Shown one piece after another: positions 7,733-17,300 of a stretch of DNA of 42,710 bases. A program made the position numbers and the translations under genes. Source of the DNA: Butyricicoccus pullicaecorum DSM 23266 (GTDB lineage: Bacteria > Bacillota > Clostridia > Oscillospirales > Butyricicoccaceae); NCBI RefSeq assembly GCF_900167005.1, contig NZ_FUXW01000019.1, positions 1-42,710 of the forward strand. Reading direction: 5' to 3'. The number at the start of each line of letters is the position of its first letter. Position 1 is the stretch's first letter. The notes beneath the pieces were generated by a model, which made no database searches, had not been told where the DNA came from, and saw only the letters and a program-made list of their open reading frames with translations.

Positions 7733-7808
7733 TTTAACCGTATCAGCTATCGTGCATTTCATTTATTTATGACGTGCATATATAAAGACCGCAACCGACT
7801 CTAAAAAA

Positions 7809-7835
7809 AGCAGACGGACACAGAATCCGTCTGCT
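7809..7835. terminator. bidirectional terminator between aldo/keto reductase and EFR1 genes
   Basis: AGCAGACGGA and TCCGTCTGCT form a perfect 10-bp stem with a 7-nt loop. TTTCTTC follows on the plus strand and TTTTTTT on the minus strand, so the hairpin can end transcripts of both convergent genes. Confidence 0.88.
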
Positions 7836-7865
7836 TTCTTCATCTATAGTGATTTGACAGGTGCT

Positions 7866-8627
7866 TTAAAGAAACAGCTCACATTCCCTCCGCTGAGAGC
7901 AAACCTTCTTGAGCATCAGACTGGCCGCAGAGAGCATGACAGGATTGAGCTTGCGAGCATTCTGCGGACATACAGCAATGCAGCGCATGCAGGAGATGCA
8001 CGCCTTCTCATCCACTTTCTTCGGATTTTCCTTGTCGATCGCCTGTACGGGGCACGCTGCTGCACACACACCGCAGTTGTTGCACGCTTTGGTTGCCTTG
8101 GGCACCATGCCGACACCTCCGGCTTTCTTGTACGGACGATTGCCGGGAATTGCAGGTTGCGAACCATCTGCCGCAGAAAGTTTGCACTGAATCTGTTTGG
8201 CAAAATCAGAAAGCTGTGCTGCATCCTGTGCATCCGGTCGACCGGCAGCAAACTGTCGAGCAATGGAGTGTTCCGCAATGGCGGCAACTGCCGCAATCAC
8301 CTGAAAACCAGCCTGCTTTGCGGCATCTTCCAGCTCTACCAGCGTATCCTCATAAGCACGGTTACCATAGACGCAAACCAAAATGGCGCGGGCACCGTTG
8401 CCGTGTACCATGCTCAACCGCTCTACTGCCACAGCGGGAACACGTCCACCGTAAGACGGCACAGAAATGACCGCGACATCTTCCTTTGTCAGAGAAACAG
8501 CATCAAAATTCTGCTTACTGTCGGTCAAATCAACGGTGGCCGCTTCTCCCTCCAATGCATTTATTAAGCAATCCGCTACCTTTTTCGTTCCGCCCGTGGG
8601 ACTAAACACAATGTCATACAGCTTCAT
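7866..8627 (-). CDS. EFR1-type flavodoxin/ferredoxin fusion protein
   Basis: The 253-aa protein joins an N-terminal flavodoxin-like domain (FMN loop SPTGGTKKVAD near residue 11, SVPSYGGRVP near 66) to a C-terminal ferredoxin domain with two 4Fe-4S motifs, CNNCGVCAAACP and CISCMRCIAVCP. This is the EFR1 family layout of anaerobes: electron transfer between flavin and iron-sulfur centres. Start ATG 8627 follows AGGAGG; an upstream in-frame ATG at 8654 overlaps the nitroreductase end and lacks a site. It follows the nitroreductase gene after 16 nt and probably supplies it, or an associated reductase, with electrons. Confidence 0.9.
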   Translation of the reverse strand: MKLYDIVFSPTGGTKKVADCLINALEGEAATVDLTDSKQNFDAVSLTKEDVAVISVPSYGGRVPAVAVERLSMVHGNGARAILVCVYGNRAYEDTLVELEDAAKQAGFQVIAAVAAIAEHSIARQFAAGRPDAQDAAQLSDFAKQIQCKLSAADGSQPAIPGNRPYKKAGGVGMVPKATKACNNCGVCAAACPVQAIDKENPKKVDEKACISCMRCIAVCPQNARKLNPVMLSAASLMLKKVCSQRRECELFL

Positions 8628-8643
8628 CAGAACATCCTCCTTT

Positions 8644-9486
8644 TTATTCGCCAATACGCCAGGAAATCATGTAATGTATGTTCTCAGGAATCTTTACATC
8701 TTCCTGGGGCATCTGTTCAAAGACTCCGGTCAGTCCCAACTCCAACACAGTCTGATGGAAATGAGACAAGGCAATACCAAGATCTACCTGCTTTATAATC
8801 TCTTCTTCTTTGGACAATCCAGACTTATAATCGACATAAAAATGATAAGCGTTTTGGGTTTTGCGCACTCTCCAAGGCTGAACATTTTTGGCTGAGGGCG
8901 CTAACCGCACCATTTCCAGCGGCTGGGCATAATCTCCCGCCAGATCTTCGGTCAACGGCGTGCGAAAATCAGCCTGATAAAACAGTTCCTTCCACGCTTT
9001 TCGAGAGGATGACTTCATGGCCGAGCGCATCAGCGTTTCGGTCAGGCTGCGCTTGGCGGCCGGATACCCTACCGGTGAAATTGCCAGAAGCAGTTCGTCC
9101 CTCGGAATCTTCATGGCAAAAACAAAGCCGTCCCGCTTGAAGGTCGCCGCTAACCACACCGTACCCAGTCCCCTATGCGTGGCAAGCAGGATCAGGTTTT
9201 CAAATTCATATCCGGCTGCCAAGGGCGCCAGCTCTATATTCGGAATGGAAACGCCAAGGAAGGTATTCGCTCCCTTGATGATGCCGTATGTTCCCAGCTT
9301 TTCACCATCTGCCTTCAGCTTCTGATCGATGATGTATGTATGAACCGATGCCCCAAAGGGATTGTCCAGCTGCTTCATACACTCCAGCAGCGCATCCCGA
9401 TCCTGCGGCAGCAAGGGCTTGTTCTCATAAGTACGGACACTATGTCGCTTTTGAATGGTTTCTGCAACGGGAATTGACAATTTCAT
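8644..9486 (-). CDS. nitroreductase-family protein
   Basis: The 280-aa protein has the FMN-binding nitroreductase fold, opening with VAETIQKRHSVRTYENKPL (the Arg-His-Ser-Val-Arg FMN contact). The larger size and a second half containing RLAPSAKNVQPWRVRK suggest the TM1586-like subfamily, in which two half-domains are fused. Such enzymes reduce nitroaromatics, quinones or similar electrophiles with NAD(P)H. ATG 9486 is chosen because GGAGGAG precedes it by 8 nt; the GTG at 9495 would overlap that site. Its ribosome site lies inside the end of the 51-aa dehydrogenase remnant, so the two are translationally close. Operon partner: EFR1 protein downstream. Confidence 0.9.
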   Translation of the reverse strand: MKLSIPVAETIQKRHSVRTYENKPLLPQDRDALLECMKQLDNPFGASVHTYIIDQKLKADGEKLGTYGIIKGANTFLGVSIPNIELAPLAAGYEFENLILLATHRGLGTVWLAATFKRDGFVFAMKIPRDELLLAISPVGYPAAKRSLTETLMRSAMKSSSRKAWKELFYQADFRTPLTEDLAGDYAQPLEMVRLAPSAKNVQPWRVRKTQNAYHFYVDYKSGLSKEEEIIKQVDLGIALSHFHQTVLELGLTGVFEQMPQEDVKIPENIHYMISWRIGE

Positions 9487-9491
9487 TGTTT

Positions 9492-9647
9492 TCACTCCTC
9501 CCCCGTCACAATCCGCAGATCCACCGGATTAACCGCCGCTGTCTTTATCTGAATCAGTACTTCGGAATCTGAAATCTGGGGTTTGGGGATGTTGCTCAGG
9601 ATTGTATTGATTGCTTTTGAATAGCTTTTGATCTGAACTGCTTTCAT
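9492..9647 (-). pseudogene. N-terminal remnant of a medium-chain dehydrogenase/quinone reductase (51 aa)
   Basis: This short frame starts with ATG 9647 behind AGAGAGG and reads MKAVQIKSYSKAINTILSNI, then a PKP element, EVLIQIKTAAVNPVDLRIV and TGEE before TGA. That is the opening of zinc-independent medium-chain dehydrogenase/reductases (NADPH:quinone reductase-like, normally about 310-330 aa). The catalytic domain and Rossmann fold are absent: the frame stops where the next gene's ribosome site begins. A deletion that fused the first 50 codons to the nitroreductase leader explains it. It is the first gene after the Rrf2-controlled divergent region and may now serve only as a translated leader. 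Confidence 0.7.
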
Positions 9648-9721
9648 ATAAGACCTCTCTGCATGGAATTCATTTCTATGGAATCTCTCTTGCTTTTTTT
9701 CATACGAACCGATAAAATATT

Positions 9722-9790
9722 AGATGTAATCAATCGAATTACATCTTCTTCAGTTTATCACCTCATAGATGTAATGTCAAGAGTTACATC
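9722..9790. promoter_or_regulatory. twin Rrf2 operator dyads in a divergent promoter region
   Basis: Two copies of GATGTAA-N9-TTACATC occur at 9723-9745 and 9768-9790, exactly 45 bp apart. The first extends to AGATGTAAT/ATTACATCT. They lie between the Rrf2 gene (plus strand) and the remnant/nitroreductase/EFR1 genes (minus strand), so one regulator could control both directions. The 45-bp period puts the two dyads on about the same face of the helix, which suits cooperative binding. TAATAT on the minus strand and TATATT on the plus strand are possible -10 boxes. Confidence 0.72.
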
Positions 9791-9831
9791 ATGTTGCAAG
9801 TATATTTGCTTTGAAAGGATATCGCGTATTT

Positions 9832-10290
9832 ATGCAGATCAGTATGAAATGTTCTGTTGCAGTTCACTGCCTGATTTTCATCCATGAAGCGAAAGGAATT
9901 GCCAAGGTAACCAGTAATCTTTTGGCCGAAAGTACAGGAAGCAATCCCGTTGTGATCCGCAACATCCTCAGCGCGCTGAAAAAGGCGGGGCTGATTACAG
10001 TACCTCGCGGAACGGGTGGTGCAAAACTGTGCGCCGACCCATCCCAGATTACCTTATACCAAATCTATTCCGCATTGGAGCCGGATGGCATGTCCTCCAT
10101 CATCGGAATTCACCCCTGCCAAAAACGCCCCTGCCCCATAGCGCAGAATATTCGTCAGGTATTGAAGGCACCTTACCAAAAAATTGAAGATTCCATTCAG
10201 CAAACCATGGAAAGAATCACCCTGCAATCCATGATTGACGACTTTGAGCAGTTAGCCCATCTATCAGGCTCAGACACAGCCCGCTCATAA
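9832..10290 (+). CDS. Rrf2-family transcriptional regulator (YwnA-like)
   Basis: The 152-aa protein has the Rrf2 winged helix: MQISMKCSVAVHCL, then LLAESTGSNPVVIRNILSAL as recognition helix and PRGTGGAKL as wing. The C-terminal part has HPCQKRPCPIAQNI, matching the position of the NPxCPVGxNI element of YwnA-like members. Three to four cysteines are available for a redox switch, but the Fe-S triad spacing of IscR/NsrR is not apparent. ATG 9832 is chosen by homology to family N-termini; AAAGGA is 12 nt upstream, rather far, and a TTG at 9811 gives an alternative start. It likely represses itself and the divergent nitroreductase operon through the twin dyads upstream. Confidence 0.88.
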   Translation: MQISMKCSVAVHCLIFIHEAKGIAKVTSNLLAESTGSNPVVIRNILSALKKAGLITVPRGTGGAKLCADPSQITLYQIYSALEPDGMSSIIGIHPCQKRPCPIAQNIRQVLKAPYQKIEDSIQQTMERITLQSMIDDFEQLAHLSGSDTARS

Positions 10291-10597
10291 TTCTCTTACA
10301 CAAAAGAAGCTGTTCTCCTTCTCCACACAAACTTCTTTTCTAGATGCAATCACGTGCGTATTCTATGCTGGATGGGTTTTCGCCTCGCTTCTGCTCAGAA
10401 AGCACTTAGAGCACAACCTGAGTCTGATACTGCACTTCACTCTGGTGCCCCGGTGCCGTGCGGTCGCGGCGTATGTATTTCACGCTTCGCATGGGACACA
10501 CGTTCAAGAAGATGATCGAGGCTTACGAGCAGAATCTGGCTTCCAACGGCTGATTCAGACCAAGAAATTGATGCCATAAGGCATCAAACGTGACAAA
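10291..10597. other. intergenic stretch with possible coding remnant
   Basis: No intact gene is visible. AAAAGAAG and CTTCTTTT about 20 nt apart just after the Rrf2 stop could be a weak terminator. Around 10470-10554 a plus-strand frame reads FTLRMGHTFKKMIEAYEQN and ends in TGA at about 10554, with protein-like composition and no start or ribosome site. It may be the tail of a lost gene; I cannot identify it. A small perfect hairpin TTGATGCC/GGCATCAA lies at 10568-10587. Confidence 0.35.
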
Positions 10598-10633
10598 GAA
10601 CCCGCTGCAAAAGGTTTATTTTGCGGCGGGTTC
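10598..10633. terminator. strong hairpin downstream of the SLH adhesin gene
   Basis: GAACCCGCTGCAAAA pairs with TTTTGCGGCGGGTTC (one G-T pair) around a 6-nt loop. On the minus strand it lies 44 nt after the SLH adhesin stop and is followed by TTTG; on the plus strand by TCTT. Likely the terminator for the adhesin transcript, possibly bidirectional. Confidence 0.7.
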
Positions 10634-10676
10634 TCTTATGTTTATTTTATGTACTTATATGTTAGCTTTCAAGCTT

Positions 10677-13600
10677 TTACGAAGCCTTGGAGCTTTCCCA
10701 ACTCGTCCACACTTCTCGTGCTGTATTGGACGATCGAGTATATTCATGATTGGTCGTTGCCTCGGTTACCTCGTAGAAGCCCCAGTAACCAGAACCAACA
10801 TCTGCAAAACGGGTTCCGGCACCTTGATCGATGGCGTTCAGATCAGGGATGCGCGCCAACATGCGATTGACAATAGTCGCAGTCTCACCGCGAGCGATAG
10901 ACTGTTCCGGGCGGAAGGTTCCGTCTTCGTATCCCGTTACCCATCCATAGCTTACTGCCGTCCGAACGGCATCATAATACCACATATTTACAGATACGTC
11001 GGAAAAGTCAACCGTTCGATCGGTACTGATCTTGGCAAAACGAGCCGCAATCGCAGTAAACTCCGCACGAGTAATTACCTGATCCGGGCGGAAGGTTCCA
11101 TCCTCATAGCCTCGGATGACACCGTTTTTCGTCAACTCTGCAACCGCGTTATAATACCACGCCTGTACCGTGACATCGGAAAACTGCACCGATAGATCGC
11201 TTTTATGCTCGAGCAGCAGGTTATAGAATACCTGTGCAACCTCCGCACGGGTAATATTAGATTCCGGTCCAAATAAGCCCGTATCATATCCGATCATATA
11301 GGCTCTATGATGCTCGGTGTCGAACACCTTGGAAATACCGGTATCATTCGGATCGGCAATGTGCGCGTCTCTCTTGGTCTCCGGCTCAGAAGTCTCCTTC
11401 TTGGGCTTCGATTTCTCGGTCTTGGGTTTCGTGTTTGGTGCTTCGGGATGAGACGCACCACCGCCCGGGTTTGCTGGCTGGTCAGGTTTGGTATTGCCAC
11501 CCGTAGGCTTATCACCTTCTGACGTGCCGCCATTCGGATCTTTATTGTCCAAATTTTCCGTCTCCGGCTTTGCTTCCCAGTGTGCATAGATCGTAGCATC
11601 CTGTGTAAACTGATGTTTGGTATCCACCTTTGTACTCTGTTCCGGTGCCGTAAACCAACCAACAAACGTAAAGCCATCATACGTCGGTGTAGGCAGTACC
11701 GATAGCGTTCCGTCGCTTTCGGTTTCTGCACTTGCAGGATTGACCACTCCGCCATTTGCATCAAAGGTAATCGTATGCGTTGTCTTTTTGACCAGTCGTG
11801 CCTCCTGTTTATCCTCGCTGGCGTCTACCATGTACGCCGGATTGTCGCTCTTGAAGAGGTGCAGCGGCATGGCATCAGGCGCATAGTTCGCAGCCAATCC
11901 CGTCGTAAAATTGGGCGACGGTACCGGCGCGTCATTCTGCTCCAATGCATAGCTAATTGCTTCTGCACACTCCTCGGTCACGCCGATTTTGCTTGCCTCG
12001 TCCAGTTTTCCCGCAACAGTAATTTTCACCGGTGCGTTATCGGCGTACTTCGCATCATTCTGCGCCAAATATACGTTACTGTGGACGGACACTCCGTCTG
12101 CACCAACCGCGCTGTTATCCCAAACCGTCACCTAATCCGCAAGCTTGAGCGCACCCGGCGAAACAGGTCCGAAAAAGTAATCATGTGCGCCTCGCACTGC
12201 AATACCACCTGCCGGGGTCTTGGTGCTGTGATTCTGCGTAACCGAAGCGTTTTTCAGCGTCACTTCAGCACCTGCAATACATACGCCTGCTGCGCTGTTC
12301 GCCTGATTCTGCGTGATTTCTGTGTTCTGCACGAGGATATTTTCCTTGTCTCCTCTTATTTGAAACACATACAGGCCGCCGCCATCGCCTTCGCACTGGT
12401 TGCCAAAAATACGTACCGGCTCGGCTTCCGCGTCCGAAGAACCGATTACCGAATTCGAGTTGCTCAAATGAATCGCAATACCACCGCCGCAAGGCTGAAG
12501 GTCCGGCACAGTGTCATCACGAATACTCTTGTTGTTCGATATTTCACCGCCATTTATCACAACGCCTTGGTCAGTGTACAGGCCGCCACCCATGACCGCC
12601 GTATTTTCTGAAATCTTTGTGTCGTTCATTCGAAGTGCAACGTCATATCTCTTCCACATTTGAGACACATGAACGCCGCCTCCCATTCCTGCGTTATTGC
12701 CCGAAATTTCGCTGTTCTGAATGCTTGCACTTCCACCGAATAAAACGCCGCCGCCTACGTTGGCTGTATTTCGAGAGATCGTACACTTTTTAATAATAAC
12801 ATTCGTATCGCTCGATGTATAAATTCCACCGCCGTGTCCTCTCCCATGGGGGAAAGAGCTCATATCGATCGCTGTATTTCCCGAAATTTCACACGCCTCC
12901 AGAGTGATATCCGTGTGAGAATAAACAGAAATACCACCGCCATTCCCCGGAATACCATCATTTTCTGCCACATTATCGGCGATACGGTAGTTTTTCAGAT
13001 TAGCTTTTGCATCTCTGCCGACATAAATGCCCGCACCATCTAACGCTTTATTGCCTGTGCAGCTGCCTCCCGTGATATCAAGCGTTGCTCCATTTCCAAC
13101 GCAGATGCCGCCACCCTCATAGGCTGTATTACGATCAATCTGTCCGCCGGAGATTGTGCCGTGAACCGCTGAGCCGTATAGATTCACACCACCAGCCTTA
13201 CCCCGCGTGCTGCTGTCATTATCCGCGATTGTACCGCCGGTCATGCGAAAAGCAGCCGAACTGCCCGCCGGATTTCCCGCTACAATCATCATAACAGCGC
13301 CTGCATAATATGCACTTGTCGAGTACTTCTGTGTGTTTCCGATAATCTCTCCACCATACAGGTTGATTTCTGCTGTAATGTTCGCAACACCAGGGTTATA
13401 GTGCGCAATGGTTCCAGCAATTGGAATCGCCGAATCTTTCGTGTTTCCGCTAATTTTTCCGCCATACATGTTGAAGACGCCGTTTTCGACAAGGATGGTC
13501 GAGCCAGGCTGACCCGGAACGCCCTGAAGGCCGGTAATTGTCACACCGTCATAAATATTCAGCTCACCTTTTTCCTTATATGACAGGCTTCCAACGGTTA

Positions 13601-14204
13601 AAAACGCAGATGCTCTGTAATGACCTTCACCGTCAAAGGTCAGCTCATTGCGTGCACCGTCGTCCGGCATACCGAGCGACAGCGTGCCGCCGGTACGCAT
13701 CTGGAACTGCAGCAGCGAACCGTCTCCCCGATCTTCAAAGGTGAGGGTATGTCCATTGCCCAAAATCGTAATATCTTTTCTGATATCAACCTGCTTGGAC
13801 CGGCATACAAAGTCATCGGTGATCGAAATGACATACTTCTTTCCCGCATCATCTGTTTCCGCGTTAATCTGGTCGATTGCTTTGATCAATGCATCATAGC
13901 TATCGACCGAAATTTCGCTGGAAGATGCATTCTCAACCGGCTCAGCAGCGTCCTCAGGCTGAGGATCTGCTGTTGGCTGCACGCTGTCTTCCGGTTGGGG
14001 TGTTGTGCTTGTCTCCGTGTGCTTCCCTTCGGTCTCCAGTTCAACACCGGTCATCGGCACGCTTGGTGGTGCAGTCTCTCCGCCCACATCAGGCACGTCA
14101 ACCGTCTCCACATCGACCACAAGATTTGCATACGCAACGGTTGAGCAAACTTGTGATGTGAGCAGGCTGAATGCCAAGAGCAACCATAAAAATCTTTTCT
14201 TCAT
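10677..14204 (-). pseudogene. large SLH-anchored beta-helix surface protein interrupted by an in-frame TAG
   Basis: Two open stretches, 14204-12135 (690 codons) and 12131-10677, lie in the same frame and are separated only by TAG at 12134-12132. Joined they encode about 1,175 aa: a signal peptide (MKKRFLWLLLAFSLLTSQVC...), a Pro/Thr/Glu-rich linker, a right-handed beta-helix of repeats such as GGGIYVG..ISGNTA (about 130-690), an InlB/Listeria-Bacteroides type repeat (about 810-877, ITFDANGG to IYAHWEA), a Lys/Pro/Glu-rich spacer, and three SLH domains (about 955-1160, with ITRAEVAQVFYNLL and GYEDGTFRP motifs). SLH domains tether proteins to the cell wall. If the TAG is real, only an unanchored helix is made unless it is read through. 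The residues around the stop (LKLAD, then VTVWDNSA) fit a lost Gln codon. GGAGG precedes the ATG. Confidence 0.85.
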
Positions 14205-14320
14205 ACATTATATCCTCCTATCAATTCAATTTCAGCAACCAGAACTTCACTGCCGCAGCAGGATGAGTCGCAGCAATCCCTCCTTCGGAAAATCAGATTT
14301 CATCCGTTCTGGAATTTGCT

Positions 14321-17300
14321 TCATCCCCCACTGCCTGCGCGGTGTCTGTTTGTCCAGTCTCTTTCCGCAGCAGCCCAGTCTATATTGTCCCGCAGCGCTG
14401 TCCATACCTCATGGTCATCGGTCATGGTATAATCGTGTGAATTTGTGGCCTCCTGAATGGCCTCATAATACCATGCGTTTCGGGGATTATCCGGCCATTT
14501 GGTCATCCCATCCAGCATGTAATCCGCGTGCGGTTTGCGTCCCAGCATGTTGTTGATCACCGTCGCAACCTCTGCACGTGTCATGGCGAGATCAGGTGCA
14601 AAGACATTGTTCTCATAGCCATGCACCCAGCCGGCAGCAGCCACGATATTGATGTCCCGGCATGCCCAGTGATGCATGATATCTGCAAACAGGTCTTGTG
14701 CCGCAGTATCTTCTCCGTTCATAAACCGTGTCGCGATGGCTGCAAACTCCGCGCGGGTGATCTTGGCATTGGGGCGGAATCTTCCATCTTCATAGCCACA
14801 GATTACACCCAAATTCACCATCGTCGAGATTGCATTGTTATACCAGTCTTTGGGCGAAACGTCCGAGAAGCTGTTCGATGTCATCCAGAACTGATCCCGG
14901 GCTTCATCGGTTAACAGGCGGAAGAAAATCGTCGCGACCTCGGCCCGGGTGATGGATGCATTGGGCCGAACCGTGCCATCCTCCGCATAGCCGATCAGAT
15001 AAGCATAATGATCTTTCGTGTTCAGCCACAGAGTTCGAGCTGCCACACCATGTGCCGCCACATCATCCGGAATGTCAGCGACTTCCTTGTCGATCTCGGT
15101 TTTGTCTTCTTTTCCATCGTTGCCGTCTTTACCTGCATCGTTCGCTTCCGGATGGCGTGCACCGCCGCCAGTGCGTGCTGTGAAATGTGCGGTGACAGTA
15201 ACGGTCTGTCCCAGCTGATCGACTCCCAGTTTCACCGGGATGTCCAGCACTTCGCCATTAGGCCAGAGCTGCTTGCCCAGACCATCGCTGCTCCAGCCCT
15301 GAAAACGTCCGTTCTCACCAGCAATCGCTCGCGCTGCCAGCTGTCTCTCGGGCAGTTCGCCTCGTCCAGCAGCTGCAATCTCTTCCGGGGTATAAGTCAG
15401 AATTTGTTCCGACTGTTCAACTTTGCCGTACGCATCCTCACGGCAAAGATAACGAATCACAATCTGACGGGTGTCGGCAATGCCATCTGCGTTGCGGTCT
15501 GCTTCAAACTGCCAGCTTCCCTGCAAAACCAAATCATGAGCGGGCATTTTGATTTGTTCTTCCCGCTCGCCAATTCCATCCCAGCCCGAAAATGTATAGA
15601 TTCCCGGCACGCTATCTTTCTCGGCACGAATGACTGTCCGTGCACGGTATCTGGTATCCAAAGTCACCATAGCACCCGCGAGGTAAGTTTTGGAATCCTG
15701 CGGAAGCTGTGCCTGTGCAGGCTGTCCGCTCCAAGCATACGTTACTCTGTATCGCGCTTCCTTTGTATCGGGAATTCCGTTCCGGTTGCTGTCAGCAGCC
15801 CATACCGCATAGAGCGTTTGCGTCATCCGACTGTCAAAAAAGACGACATTGCAGGCTTCTGGAATTGCTTCCTCACTCTCGCGATAGACTTTATCCTGCG
15901 GATCTTCCTGCGACCAGTGCAGAAAGACCATATTTTCAGGTGCGTCAATTACGACATTTACCGGAAGTCTGGGCACATATGCATGCCCCGGCTCTAATGC
16001 TCGCTCCTGCACGTCCATGACAAACTGGCTACCGCCGGCAATCGTACCGTATGCGGTCTGAAACGTCAGCTGATAGACTTGCTCGGGTCTGAAATGTGCT
16101 GTAAAGGTAATAACCGTTCCACCTGCAACCCGATCGAAGGTCTGAACGCCCAATACTTGTCCATCCGACAGCGTCCGATCCCCATAATCGACCGTCCAGT
16201 GATCGAATACATAGCTATCCTTCGCCTGCGCCTCTGCCGGCACAGTTTGTACCTGTATCCACGGTGCTGCTTCGCCCAGATTGATGACCTGATCTGTTCC
16301 TTGCACCGTGCCACACTCTGTGTCAGCACTCACATAACGCACAAAGACCTGGCGTCCATCCGCGATGCCATCATGGTTGTGATCTGGAACAAAATGCGCA
16401 GTAAACACGGTATCCTTGGTGTATGCCGTTGCTCGGAACGTTCCCATTGCAATATCCGGGTCTGTTAAATCATCCGTCTGCCAATAGGCGAACACATATC
16501 CGGGCTGTGCCACAGGCTGCGGAATCGCATGCGGATGTGCTGTGCCGTCCTGCTTGTTTACGTATTCATCCATATTGCCAATCAAACTGCCTTTGCTCAG
16601 ATCGGCTGACTGGTAAGTAAAGCGCACCTGCGCTACATCAGGGACAAGGTCTCCATTGTGATCGGCAGCCAAATATGCAGTAATATGGACGGTGGTCTCA
16701 TCCGTTCCCGTGGTGTCATACCGGAATCGGGCAACGCCCTGATTGTCATGGAGCAGGCTGGTTACCTGTGCCGTCGCGTTTTCCTGATATCCGGTAATCA
16801 CATAGCCGTCTGGTGCAATCCATTCCACCGAATGTGGCTGTCCCTTGACCAAGTCCAGCTGTTCCCACCCTGGCTGGATGTGAACACCATCTTTCGCATA
16901 TTCATCCAGCTGCTGCGCGGATAAACCTGCACCATCATCTGCAAACCCGGCATACAGTGTAAAGGTTTCCGCCTTTGGTCGAGCTTGAATCTTCAGATCA
17001 AACACAAAATCGTGCGCCATCGCCGTTTCGATCACGCGCAAATCACCTGAACGCTTTTTCAGATAGTCCGACTGATCTAAGTCGATATGTTCTTCCTCTG
17101 CGCCGGACAGGACGGTCTCATAGCTATCTCCACTGCGTATCTGTAATTTCTTTTCTTCCAAGGTGTATGTCTTTGACCCGATTGTGACTTCGGTCAGCAG
17201 CTGTCCGCTTCCCAAGTCTACATCGGTATCAAACGGCGGCTGCGTGTCTTTCGCAATCAATCTGGAATCAGCCGGGTCACCGCCGTATACAATAGCAGCC

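Noticed and set aside
12200-13700. Repeated GGGIYV/ISGNTA coding units as a DNA repeat array or CRISPR
   Set aside because: The periodicity is at protein level (beta-helix) and the DNA units differ; there are no constant-length repeats with spacers.
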